From Hirsutella rhossiliensis (taxonomy: Eukaryota; Ascomycota; Sordariomycetes; Hypocreales; Ophiocordycipitaceae), in NCBI RefSeq assembly GCF_020360975.1, contig NW_025408672.1:3224001-3288000 (forward strand): a stretch of 64,000 nt of DNA, written 5' to 3'. The position numbers and the translations under genes were made by a program. The first letter of the stretch is position 1, and each line of letters opens with the position of its first letter. The notes below the pieces were generated by a model, which was not told where the DNA came from, ran no database searches, and saw nothing but the letters and a program-made list of their open reading frames with translations. This document shows, in pieces, positions 20,518-31,748 of this stretch.

Positions 20518-23183
20518 CTAGGGGGGCCTCAAAGTCGGCCAATCCCCGTGACAGCTCCACAGTCACGGGGGGGCGGTTGACCTAGAAAAAGCTCGTTGAC
20601 CTGGAAAAGAACAGGGTACTTCAATTAGTGTGCACGCATCATACAATAAAAGTAGACATGTTTAAGATCATATCTACCATAGTTACAATTCGACCCCGCA
20701 TATACCCCTATGGCAATAATTCAGAACCCATTTCACGATGGCGTCATAACACTACATTTTTATCGCCACGTCACTATCTCAATAGTCATCGAGGGAAGGC
20801 CAATTCTTTGACTATGGCTTCTTCAAAAGCTAAAGAGTCTGCTGTCCAAAAATGGATCGATTCTGCCACCGGCTTACCCAACTTTTCGCGCCATACAACC
20901 GCAAACCTCGAGACGCGAACTATTGCAGGAGCAGAGCTCTACTACGAGGGCTTCTACGGCTCAATTGTGGCCGCGGCGAAGGCGCTTGGCGTACCCTACA
21001 AGCGCCTCTATTATCGAGTCAATGGGCATCACTCAACGGCCGAGAATGGGGCAACCGTGCCCTGCTTGATCCTCGGATGAAGAGGAGGTATTTTGCTGGG
21101 CACATCGCCGCATCACACAGGGCACCACATCCAGGGTCGTGCGCTCCAACAACACGCCAACGCCATTCTCAAGGCAAAGGGCGTGGGAGCTACAGCATCG
21201 CGAGCCTGGGCCAAGCGCTTTATACAGCGGCATAGAGAACTCTTCCACTGTCGAAGAGCAGCAGCGCGAGACATCAAACGGAAGGCTATGCAAGATCGCA
21301 TCCACGTTGAGGCTTTTTTTCGCGGCTGGTCTCAAACGATCGAGAAAGACGAGATTCTCCCTAAGAACACCTGGAATTTCGACGAGACGGGCTTCATGGT
21401 GGGATATCTACATAAAGGCACATTTATTTGGACCTTCCGCGAGATTGATACCCTATTTTATCTGACGCTCACGATACAGTGTCGGTCACAGCGATTGAGG
21501 CTATTTCTGCAGCTGGGAGTTGCATTCCTTCGTTTGTGATACTCCTGGGGTTCAAATTCCTGCCCGTTGGGTTAGCAACAGCCTTGACGACGATACCATC
21601 ATTTCAACCAGCCAAAGGGGTATATTAACGATGTCATCGCGATTGAATGGATCAAACACTTCGAGAAACACACGAGACCAGTTGATCCACTTCAGAAGCG
21701 GCTTCTACTATGGATAGCTGTGATAATCACTATACAGAAGAGATGGTTCACTTCTGCTTCGATCACAACATTAAGGTCTTCCCAATGCCTCCCCATCTTA
21801 CACATCAGCTTCAACCTCTTGATGTCGGCGTTTTTAGGTCATACAAACACTGGCATCAACAAGTTCTACATCGTGAGATTGCTGACGGGGCATATGACTT
21901 TAACAAGTCCGATTTTCTATATCATCTTCAAGAGGTCCGCACTCGCACCTTCAAAAGCACACAATTCTCTCATCTTGGCAGAAATGTGGCCTCTTCCCAT
22001 TCAATCCCGAGATCGTGCTTTCTCAGCTTCAAGACACGCTCTCGTCGCTCACAGAAGAAGTGGCTATTAAGGACCTGCCGGGCTCGATCGAAAGCGAGCC
22101 TCAGGGCGGGCCTCAGGCAGCAAGACCATCAACACCATCGCCACACACGCCGCCCTCGATTCAACGATTCAACTGGAACAATGTTTCAACGCCGAGACTC
22201 AACCTCTTTACGATTCAGAGGTATCACGCCTACGTACAGCTTCGTCTAGCCACATCAGTTGACTCCCACATGCCGTTGACTCCCTCCGTCACATACGTCT
22301 ATGAGAAGGCGCGGAAAGCCGACAAAACCTCGCTCTCAACGGCATCACCGCAACGGCCGAGATGACGAAGATAAAGAGAAACAAGCCAAGCGCTCCAGTC
22401 TCCAGCAACAGACAACTATTGTAGCGAGATACGGCCCATTAAGCGTCGGTGACGCTAGAATTCGAGTCGCCGAGACGAATACAATAGACAAGCGGCACAA
22501 GAAGAGGAGGCACAGAGAGTCAGGAATAAGGAGGTTTGCGACGAAGCTGGCTATATACGCCGCTGGCTTCGCAAGGTACGCTTCAACGTCAGGATTAGCA
22601 TCACAGAGGCGAGGATTCGAGATATCAGAGGTCTCTGGGCCAAGGGCGACAAGCGCGCACACCTCAATTGCAATGAGTGGATGTGCGCAAGCTACAGGAT
22701 TCTCCGCGAGCTACACAACCGCGGCGTAGGGCAAAGCAAGGCGATCATGTGGCCGGAGTACTATGATCGCGAGATTGTAAAGGAAGCAGCCGAATTAGTG
22801 GTGATGGAGGCAAATAAGCGTGCTATTTGCCGTCAGACGCTTTCCTTGGAAGCTGACGGCATCGAGATGCGATGAAGAGGAATCATAAGACGCGCTCGAG
22901 GCTGGGAAGGAAGAAGAAATCGAATAGAGCTCAATTCGATGCCAAAACACCAAAAACACCTCAAAGGCAGTATGGTGATGCATTTGCATTGCTATGACTA
23001 GCTTGCAATAAAGCGAACATGTGTTGCACTTATCGCGGGAAGAGAGTACTTTTAAGTTCTAGCAAAATGGCGGGGCTCTTATGTACTTCTTTTTTTCCAG
23101 GTCAACGAGCTTTTTCTAGGTCAACCGCCCCCCCGTGACTGTGGAGCTGTCACGGGGATTGGCCGACTTTGAGGCCCCCCTAG
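20518..23183. mobile_element. pogo-type transposon 1 with perfect TIRs
   Basis: A 2,666-bp element flanked by TA (20,516-20,517 and 23,184-23,185). The terminal inverted repeats start CTAGGGGGGCCTCAAAGTCG and are identical for about 91 bp. Each contains its own hairpin, CCCCGTGAC..GTCACGGGG (20,544-20,570 in the left end). A TA target and a CENP-B-like DDE transposase identify it as Tc1/mariner, pogo/Fot1 group. It sits 25 bp from the left LTR of Copia B. Confidence 0.95.
20814..22875 (+). pseudogene. pogo 1 transposase, frameshifted
   Basis: The ATG at 20,814 begins MASSKAKESAVQKW. A psq-type helix-turn-helix follows (SIVAAAKALGVPYKRLYYRV), then a CENP-B half (RAWAKRFIQRHREL), the DDE nuclease with Asp in WNFDETGFMVG, the second Asp region in MDSCDNHYTEE (about 21,710), and PHLTHQLQPLDVGVF. 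A Lys/Arg-rich tail runs to about 22,875. Stops or frame changes occur at about 21,078, 21,470-21,700 and after 21,950. With flawless terminal repeats around a broken gene, this copy may have been moved by a transposase encoded elsewhere, or it decayed only recently. Confidence 0.88.
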
Positions 23184-23210
23184 TAGGGCGGGGTTACGGC
23201 AGCCTATAGG

Positions 23211-23464
23211 TGTCAGAACGGTGGTTCTGCGGCTCGGGCCTAATGAGGAAATATGTGGTATGTACGATGGATCAGGCTTAATGCAGCAGCTTGTGTGCAG
23301 CTGCAAAGAGGTTGTATTGATTGTGATGATCTGTGTTCTTTTTCTTCTTGAGGCCTCCTTGGAGGCCTCGTCCCTAAGGGGGAAATTGGCTGCCGGATTT
23401 GCCCGGTGTCTGCACGTGATGATGCACGTGATCCGACATGTGTTTCTACCCGTCAGTTCCGACA
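23211..23464 (-). repeat. Copia B 3' LTR
   Basis: 254 bp, differing from the 5' LTR (259 bp) only by five single-base shortenings, each in a homopolymer run or repeated base, with no substitutions that I can find. Confidence 0.95.
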
Positions 23465-25384
23465 CACCCCCCCAGCCGAGCCCTCTTCCATGTGGAAGAG
23501 TGGGAGGCTGGCCAATGACCATGTTCTTGCTCCCTGACTCATGGAGGAATCTCCCCTGCAGTCTACAGTGCCCGTAGGCAAAGGGCCCTTCTTTCTGGGC
23601 CGCTGCTATGTGCTGCCTTACACAACTTGGTCCTCCCACATCTTGTAAGATTGTTCTTGAAGTATTGAGTCGGTCGATTCGGGGAGCTCTCGTGACGCAA
23701 GGCGGTCGGAGATATCGTGGAGGCCGATTTGGTTGACAAAGGCTTGGAACTTGGGTCCTTGGAGGGCCTTGGTGAGACCGTCGGCCATCATCTCGGCGCT
23801 TGGTGTGTATTTGACTTCGAGGGTTCCGTTCGTGATTTCTTGGCGAAGCCAGTGGTTGTGAATGTCGACGTGCCGCAGCTTGGTTCGTAGCGTTGCCACC
23901 TCCGCGGTTACGATGCGTATTGTTTGCGTGTTGTCGCATTGGATGCTGATTCGAGAGTGGTCGAGTTTTACGTCAAGTTCTCGGATCAGGCGGCTCACGT
24001 ATATCGATTCCTTTGCCGCTTGTGAGGGCAAGTAGCTCCGCCTCTGTGGTTGAAGTGGTGACAGTGTCTTGTTTGTTTGCTCGCCAGCCGATGAGGCCTC
24101 CAAATAGCTTCATTGCGAAAGCTTGAGAGCTCTTGCGGTCTGATGAGTTGTCGGCGAAAGAGGCATCGCTTGCCACTTCGAAATCGTCCCCACCCCAGGC
24201 GGAGCGCCAGTCCTTTGTCTGCTGCAGATAGCAGATCACGCGGTCGGCCGCTTCGTGATGTTTGGGTCCCGGGTTGGGGTTGAACTTTGATAGCTTTGAA
24301 GTTACAAACGCGATGTCTGGGCGCGTGATAACCGCAGCGTATAGCACGGAGCCTATTTTCACTTGGTACGAATTGATGTCAGCAAATGAAGCAATGCCGT
24401 TGAATGGGAAAAGTTCGTTGACCCCCATCGGGGTGTCAAAGCTCCTGTGTTTCTTCGCGAGGCGCGAGATCTTGTCGATGTATGAGGCTTGTGATAGCCA
24501 AATGAAGCCTTTCTCGCGGTCTCGAAGAATCTCGATGCCAAGAAACCACTGAAGGCTGTTACCACCTGTCAGCTGGTATTTCTCACGCATTTGTGCTTCC
24601 AGGGCTTGCGCCCTCGACTCGTTCTTTCGCTGATATGCGAAGACGATGTCGTCAACGTAGAAGAAAACGATGATTCCGTTGAGGGTGAGGCAGCAGGGCT
24701 CGTGTGGCACTGGCTTGAAGCCGAGCTTCTTGAGCGTGTTGGTGAGCTCTCGATGCCACAGCAATGGTGATTTCCTCAATCCGTAAAGGGCTTTGTTAAG
24801 CTTCAATACGGTCCCGTGTTTCCTATGGCCTGGTGGCATCTTCATGAAGACTTCCTCATCAGAGAGGCATTTACGAACGCGTTGACAGCGTCGTATTGGA
24901 TCAGTTCGAGATCGAACCTTGCCGCCATCGCCATCAATGTGCGAAAGCTTCTTCCAGCAAGCGTGGCTGCGTAGGTTTCTTGCCCATTTCGGAGCTGTTG
25001 ATCCCCTCGCACCACCAGTCTTGCCTTGCATTTTGAGAGCCTCCCATGCTTATCGAATTTGTATACGTAAACCCACATGCAGTCAAGCACTTGGGCCTTC
25101 TTCGGGAGCTCTGTAGAGCTCACCTGAACCAAGACTTCATGTCTTTATGGCTCTGAAGGTGTACTTCCTCTGCCTCCTCGAATTGATGTCCGAGAGGGTG
25201 GTCTCGCAGTTGGGAGTGGTGTTTCGGCACGTCTGGAAGGTCTCGGCGATGGATCTGTTTCTTCATGATCAGCCGTTCAAGATATGCTTTGTCTTTAATC
25301 TTGTGGCTCAGCTTGTCTTTTGCAAGTGGTCCTGCTTGTGTGCCTGCCATGAAGGCGGCATGCCAGTTGGCTGTGTGTTTACGC

Positions 25385-25760
25385 GAGGGAAGGATTCCTT
25401 GACCCTGCTGCTGAGAGGATTCCTCAAAGCGGTGTGGTTGTTGCGAGAGAGGGGTTCCCTCTGCTCGCTGCGAAGAGGGTTCCTCAACGCATGGGTATGG
25501 GTGCAAGAGAAGGGTTCCTTCTACTTGCCGTGAAGAGGGTTCCTCAACACGTGATTGTTGCAAGGGAAGGATTCCTTCGCCTTGCTGCGAAGAGGGTTCC
25601 TCAACGCAATGTGTTTGTGTGGGAAGGATTCCTTGCTCCACTGCTCCAAGCTTGAGGGTTCCTCGTTGCCGGGCATGATTTGCACTGTGCGTGGGAAGTG
25701 TTCCCAGCCAGGCGTGCTCGAGGGAAGATTCCCAATGTGAGCTTCCATCAATGTGCGAGG
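25385..25760 (-). repeat. Coding minisatellite in Copia B pol
   Basis: About six imperfect copies of a 55-60-bp unit lie between integrase and RT. They encode variants of VEEPSSQQGEGILPLQQ. Copy length and composition vary, so the linker has expanded or contracted as a tandem repeat. It sits in the acidic, proline-rich spacer common in Copia polyproteins and is probably a flexible linker. Confidence 0.85.
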
Positions 25761-27730
25761 AAGGATTCCTTGACCCTGCTGATGGATGATTTCCGGGGCT
25801 CGTTGAGATCAACTCGCTTTTCAGGCAGATTTGTTTGTATTGATGCGGCAAGCAGGGCCGCCGGAGGAGTTGAAGGAGGCGTCGGTAGCAGCTCGAATCG
25901 GGCTTCTGTGTATCGACTTTCCTGACCTTCCGGGTCTTTCTCAGGCTCTGCTGTGTGCTCGTCATCGTCATCGTGGTCAAATTCGAAGATTTGCTCGTCA
26001 AGCGCCTGTGGGGCTGCTTTCGGGGCGATTTCGTCGTCTTCTGGAAGACTTATGTGTGTGAGGGCTAGAGCTAGCTCCTCGAGGTCTGCTTCCTTGACGT
26101 TTTGAGCGAGGCTCTCGAGTGTTCCATCGAAAATCTGTTGCTCGTCAAAAATAACGTCTCGGGTAGAGATCACTTTGCCTTCTGATGGTACCCAAATTCG
26201 GTATACGTTGGAGGACGTGTATCCCACAAGGTATCCTATCCAAGCCCGTGGGTCAAGTTTCTTGAGGCGATTCCTCTTGTCTTGGGTTGATGGAGTCATG
26301 GCAAAGGCTTTGCAGCCGTAAGCTCGGAGATGCTCTTGTGCGGGCTTTCTCCCTGTTAGATCTTCATATGGCGAAGTCCACTTAATTCTGCATTTTGGCG
26401 TGCGGTTGTTGAGGTAGACGGCAGATTTGTAAACTTCTCTCCACAGTTTCGAAGGAAGGTTGCCTCATTGCACGTGCCTTGTCTTTGATCACACCCCCTG
26501 AGCGCTCGGCACCTCCGTTTTGGTCTTGAGTGTAAGGGGCCGAGGGTTCGACTTTGAGGTTTCTTCCGAGCAGGAACTGTGTAACTGCCGGCTTTTGGCT
26601 CGTTAGTTCATTGTCGCATTCGATGACTTTGACCTTAAAGTCAAATTGGTACGTAAGGTAGTCGACAGCGTGTTTAAGGGTAGTGATGATGGTATCGGCT
26701 TTCCGATCTTGGAGGTAGTAGTCCCAAGAAAAGCCGCTTGCTCTATCGGTGAGAAGCATCAGGGAGTTAAATCCTTTCGAATCAGGCTGAAGGTCGTGAA
26801 AATCGATCGCCAGTCTCTCGCCTTTACAGTGGTCTGCAGTGCGAGGCTCTCGTCGAATCATCCGTTTTGCCTTTGCTGTCCCGCAATTGTCGCATTGCGC
26901 GGTGGTGATTCCCTTGATTCTAACTCCTCTGGAGCAGTTGACAAGGTGTTCTAGGGCCCTAGGTCCAGGGTGTCCTAGTCGCAGATGCCATACCTCGGCT
27001 GATGCCTTTTGAGGCTTCCGCTTGGTGAAGGAATTGAATGTGTTTCGGCGGGTGAAGAATGCCCGCCTCGAGAAATGTTGAGGAATATATTCAAGCACAA
27101 ATTGACCATGGTGTCGTTCCACGAGGCCGACGATGCTTCGGTCAGGGGCGCGCAGGCTTGGTTTCCTGCTTGGGTCTTCATCCCACCAAATACCCTGTTT
27201 CTTAAGTAGCTGGTAAGAGACGAGGTTGCAAGCAAAATTCTCGCAGTAGGCGGCATCGAGCAGCCTAAGCACCTTTGATCCCATTGGAGTCTTGACCTGG
27301 ATGTCAACGTCGCCGTATCCCTGGATAGGACCTTGTCCTTGTCGTTGTAGGTTGGGCCAAAGGCTCCTCTTCACCACGGTGGGTGTTGCAGGTAGGGTGT
27401 CGATGAATTCGGTGAATATGTTTGACATGGTATGCATGTCGAAACTTAGGTCTCTTGTTCTTCCAGATACTTGGACTGATGTCACCCACGCGGGGAACTG
27501 TGGCGAGATAGCCTTAAAGAAGTCGCGGATCCAAATTGAGTGGTGGAAAGCTTCTGGGAGGCCCTCCTGGATTCCTTCGTTCATGGCTTTCTTCCAGGTA
27601 TCCAACCAGAGGTGCCAGTTTCGAGGGGCCTTCACAAGAGGCTTGACTGCTTCTTCGTAGTTGTTTTGTAGAGTACGGAGAACTTCTTCCTGTGATCCCT
27701 TGGCGTGTTTTTGCAGCTTTGCATACCACA

Positions 27731-27882
27731 TGTTGACTTGATATGAGACATGGACCAAGACATGTTTAGGCAGCAGTTACAAGTGGTGAGTCACTGGATA
27801 GTGGCACGGACGTGCCACTATGTATATATGTATGTTGAGAGCTGTCAGACAGAATTGAATAGAAGCAAGTTCAATCGCTACA
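27731..27882 (+). repeat. Copia A2 5' LTR
   Basis: Starts TGTTGACTTGATATGAGACA and ends CGCTACA; 152 bp, identical to the 3' LTR. Confidence 0.97.
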
Positions 27883-27896
27883 GGTTATGAGCCCGG
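27883..27896 (+). promoter_or_regulatory. Copia A2 primer-binding site, half tRNA-iMet
   Basis: GGTTATGAGCCCGG directly after the LTR is complementary to the anticodon stem-loop of initiator tRNA-Met (GGGCTCATAACC). Copia-type elements are known to prime from a 5' half of this tRNA. The same motif follows the LTRs of A1, C and E. Confidence 0.85.
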
Positions 27897-28412
27897 TTGC
27901 TTTTATTATCCTTCCACTGCACGATTGAACTCGGCATATGAGAACACTTTTTCGTCAAGAATCGACGGTTGACAGCAAAGACCCGGCACTATGGGCAAGA
28001 AAGACTACAAAGGAACCATCCTTGATGGAAGAGACTCCTTTGACAGCTGGAAGATGGATCTTGAAGATAACTTGTTGAGTGACGATCTTATGAGCTGCGT
28101 CACCGGTAAGGCAACAGCGGAATCATCAGATTTATCAACGCCAGGAGAGAATGCTGCGGACATTAAAAATGTCTCTCTTGCGAGAATGAAAATACGACAG
28201 AGTATTGACCAGATCCACAAGAACTCAGTCAACCATCTCACCGATCCACGAGCAATTTATCAATCCCTCGTTAAGCGATATGCGACATCGAACAAAGCGC
28301 GCCTTCGACAGCTGATCCGAATGCTATACGACGTTAGTACGCAGACGAATAGAACTGTGCAGGAGAAGGTCGACGACCTAAAGCGACTTCGAGCTCAGAT
28401 TAATAGCCAAGA

Positions 28413-28604
28413 TGTCGGTAGGTCTCTACACAGGCCTGCGTGCAAATCGCAATGGTATGTGTAATCGTTGATGTCTGTTCTAGAAAGGGGGAAGAGGGGG
28501 CAAAGGGCACGGAGCTAGCTATGTGTCCTCCGCTATCCTCAACTGCACACGTGAGCGCACGTGACCTATCTAGATGGGTACAATGGATTACTACAATTCC
28601 CACA
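28413..28604 (-). repeat. Element D 3' LTR
   Basis: 192 bp, TGTCGG..CCCACA on the plus strand. Confidence 0.95.
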
Positions 28605-29039
28605 CTGGCAACTTTTCTTTGTGGTTGCAATCGCTGTAACGAGCAGGAAAGAGAGGAGAGACCAGCTGCAGTGGTGGCAAAATGTCAACAGGCCCAAAAG
28701 TGGGGCCATAATGAAAAGAGGGAAAAGAGTGTATTGGGGTCAAAGAGGTGAACAGTCGAAGAAGATTTGGAAGACTTGTCGGTGACAGGAACTGTTTGAT
28801 TGTGTATACCTTGAACGTAGCGCTGATGCTTGAACGTAGCGCTGGTGCTAATCAAATGCGTTGAGTCAACCGTTGTACTTGTGGTCATCGAGGTCTTTGG
28901 CTTGGCTCGAAATTGTGCTTCCTCGAGCTTTTCTTCTTTGTGGGCATATGGCTCCTCTAGGGACTACAGGCACATATTGTTATTTGCTCTTGTGTGCCGG
29001 CCGGTCCTCGAGGCTCCGTGTGCTGCGGGCTGGGGCTTG

Positions 29040-31242
29040 TTCTTTGATACGGCGGGCGTCCTCTCTTGGGGTGCGGGGTTTCATGCCGGTCTGGGGTTCT
29101 TCTTCTTCCTGGGTAGGGGTCTGAAGGATGTGGAACGTGATCCTTCCGACTGGTGTTTTGAGGGCGATGGAACCAATCGAGTGAGTGGCTTCGCCGTGTC
29201 CAAATGTGATGGTAGCCTGGCCGGAGGTTGAGCTGTCTAGGGCTACAGAGGGTCTTCTCGTTGTAGAGCAATGTACTGAGAGTGACCGGCTGTAGAGACT
29301 TTTGCTGCACCTGTGTCAATCATGATGCCTGGGAAATTGTCCACTGAATATTGATCTTCAATGACGAATTGCTAGGCGGGAACAATGGTTTGATCCGTCC
29401 GGTAGACTTCTCCATTGTCTAGGGTGATTGTTGGTGCCATTGTCAGGTTCTTCCCATATGTCGTCGGTAGTGAGTTCATCAAGCTCATGACCTTCGTAGT
29501 CTATAAGATAGGCTATGAAGTTTGGAGGTTGTATGCCTGTGAATTGACAACGTGCGACATATTGGTCCTTGGCCTCTTGTCGTTCTTCTGCAGAGTGTTT
29601 GGTTGACCAGCAACCTTCTTGTCCACAAACAAAGCACTTTTTGGTCCAATTGCGATTGGTGTGGCTAGGGGTGTAGTTGCTATGGCTTGAGGGCCTGTAG
29701 CTTCCACGGTTGTAGCCTTGTCCATATCCGCGATTGGGTCGTTGTCCTGAGTATCCGTATCTTCCTCGTACGCGGTTGTTATGGTATCGGCGATCGAGGT
29801 AGTACTGATTGTTCGGATTCGTTGGTCCAAATGATCCGTCAGGGCTTTGCAAGTACTGAGGGTTTGTCTGTCGGGCAAGGTGGGTCTCAACGGAAGATCG
29901 TAGATCTGCAAAGAGGGTCTCGATCTTTGCTGCAGGTTTGAAGAGGGCGTGTTCAAGTTCGGGTACACCACGGCATGCGATGATAAGCGTAGTACGCAGT
30001 GGAATGTTTCCTGCGTAGTCAGGGCCAAGGGCTCTCTGACAGAGTTGTAGCTTATCGAAGAGTAGTTGAAGGACTTCGTGGAGGGATTTGGAAGCATCTT
30101 GGGCACGAATCGAGTTGAAAGTGGTTGTGGTCCAATATGTATAGTAATGGACATGGTTAACTTCCGTGTCAAAGTGTTGTTTGATGCTGTCGTATGCCTT
30201 CCTAAACGTGGTAGTCCATTCGATCTTGTCAATGTAGAACGTTTGTGCTCTTCCAGCGAGGATTCGGGGGAAAAGGGCGTGAAATTGTGACGGTTTCACT
30301 TGGATGTTGTAGCAGATACTCATAAAGATTCGGATCTTGTCATCGAGGAGGTCGTACGGTTCTCCTGTGTAGTTCTTGTCTTTGTCCCAGAGTTTCATGA
30401 ATTTCTGCTGTGTGTCGCCATCGACGGTGGCGTTCGGGATATCATCCGGTGGGAGTTTTGTGTATGCCTCGAGGACATAGGCTCGGATAATAGTTCGGGT
30501 TGGGGGTGTGGACGGGTTGGACGAGTTCGGGGTGCTTGAAGCGGTGTGTTGTCGGATGAACTGTAAGAGAGGTTGGGTCAAGGGCATCTTGGGTCGGAGC
30601 GGAAGTCGTGGGAGGTGATGTTGTTATCGGTAGTGCCTCAGTGATGGGTTCCTGGGCAGGTGGCTTCGTTAAGGTCTTAATGGGCTGTTGTTCGTTAAGA
30701 TCGTAACGAGATGTTGCTACCGGCGGCGATTGGGGTCCTCGGGGAGAAGTTAGAGCCTTTGATCCTGCTGCTCGTAACTTATGAGCGATTGTCCCAATGT
30801 CAAAATCGGTCTCCATGTACTCTCGTTCTGGCCATGCAGGTCGGTCCTCCGCAGTTTGCAACATGATGAATTGGGGTGCAAAAGGGCCATTTTTCCGTCC
30901 TGTATAGATGCCACGTCTCCTTAGAAGTAATCTAAGGGCTCTCTTGTAGTCCATATGTACCCGGTTCCATATGTCTTGGTTCCAGCCTTCGAAGTGTTGT
31001 TGGAAGTGGTCAAGGATGTCGTCTCCTTCTAGGCGTTCGAATTGGGCATTGGACATGAACCTAGCGGCGTACGTCGTAACTGCGATCTCATCTTCCTCGT
31101 CAGGTTTGATGTCTTGTCCCCAAAGGGTAACATCAACTTTATCGAATACGGATGTCTGGATAGCTAGTCCTTGCATCCGTTCGCTCAATTGTTCGAGCTG
31201 AGCGCTCTCGTTCGGAGTCGTAGCTCGGTCGGTCGGGGTCAT
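29040..31242 (-). pseudogene. Element D Gag-protease, one frame change
   Basis: Translation would begin near 31,242 (MTPTDRATTPNESAQLEQ). A first part of about 220 residues, including YAARFMSNAQFERLEGDD, ends out of frame near 30,580. The second part is a gypsy-type capsid: GDTQQKFMKLWDKDK, YTGEPYDLLDDKIRIFMSI and FPRILAGRAQTFYI. A Tyr/Arg/Gly-rich basic stretch follows, with a nucleocapsid knuckle CFVCGQEGCWSTKH. After a stop near 29,372 the next frame holds an aspartic protease with active site GIMIDTGAAKVST (about 29,320) and a second-half motif TFGHGEATHSIGSI. Polymerase and integrase are absent. I am confident of the Gag and protease calls; expression of the protease may need a frameshift or readthrough. 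Confidence 0.85.
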
Positions 31243-31320
31243 CGTTGATCAAGTGAATGAGACGATGGAGTCGTATCTGGCTGTCGAAATACGTCTTTGT
31301 CGGGTCTAGTAACAACTGTT

Positions 31321-31490
31321 GATCGATGCCTTGCAGCCGATAATAGAAGTCGCTAGGCGATGTGGTCGCACTACTAATCGATGCCTTGCAGCCGATTAAT
31401 AGCTTGGTAGGTTCTCCCAGATGCCTGGCAGCCTGAGATAGCCACTTAGCACAAATAACCTTCCTCAACCGATGCCTTGCAGCCGATCTT
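31321..31490. repeat. Leader repeats of element D
   Basis: The 16-base motif CGATGCCTTGCAGCCG occurs three times (about 31,323, 31,379 and 31,470), with a fourth degenerate copy (ATGCCTGGCAGCC, about 31,421). ATCG/CGAT arms around each exact copy could form a small hairpin. They lie between the 5' LTR and gag, where packaging or dimerisation signals occur in retroelements. Confidence 0.8.
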
Positions 31491-31554
31491 GAAGGTTAGC
31501 GATTTGTCTCTTCTTCCTAGCTGTCTGTGATCGACCAAGTCGACCACTGATCAG

Positions 31555-31748
31555 TGTCGGTAGGTCTCTACACAGGCCTGCGTGCAAATCGCAATGGTAT
31601 GTGTAATCGTTGATGTCTGTTCTAGAAAGGGGGAAGAGGGGGCAAAGGGCACGGAGCTAGCTATGTGTCCTCCGCTATCCTCAACTGCACACGTGAGAGC
31701 GCACGTGACCTATCTAGATGGGTACAATGGATTACTACAATTCCCACA
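31555..31748 (-). repeat. Element D 5' LTR
   Basis: 194 bp, two bases longer than its partner in a GTGAGAGCGCACGTGACC stretch. Confidence 0.95.

Larger units (their letters stand above)
28413..31748 (-). mobile_element. LTR element D: gypsy-like gag/protease only
   Basis: LTRs at 28,413-28,604 and 31,555-31,748 differ by one AG dinucleotide. The duplication CAAGA (28,408-28,412 and 31,749-31,753) flanks it. Coding is on the minus strand, so the right copy is the 5' LTR. The 3.3-kb element encodes Gag and a retroviral-type protease but has no reverse transcriptase, RNase H or integrase. About 430 bp of non-coding sequence lie before the 3' LTR. It must use proteins of another element, and near-identical LTRs say it moved recently. 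It is the youngest layer of the nest. Confidence 0.93.

Noticed and set aside
28685..29319. Plus-strand ORFs in the 3' part of element D
   Set aside because: They are antisense to the gag/protease frames or lie in the non-coding 3' region, and carry no recognised domain.
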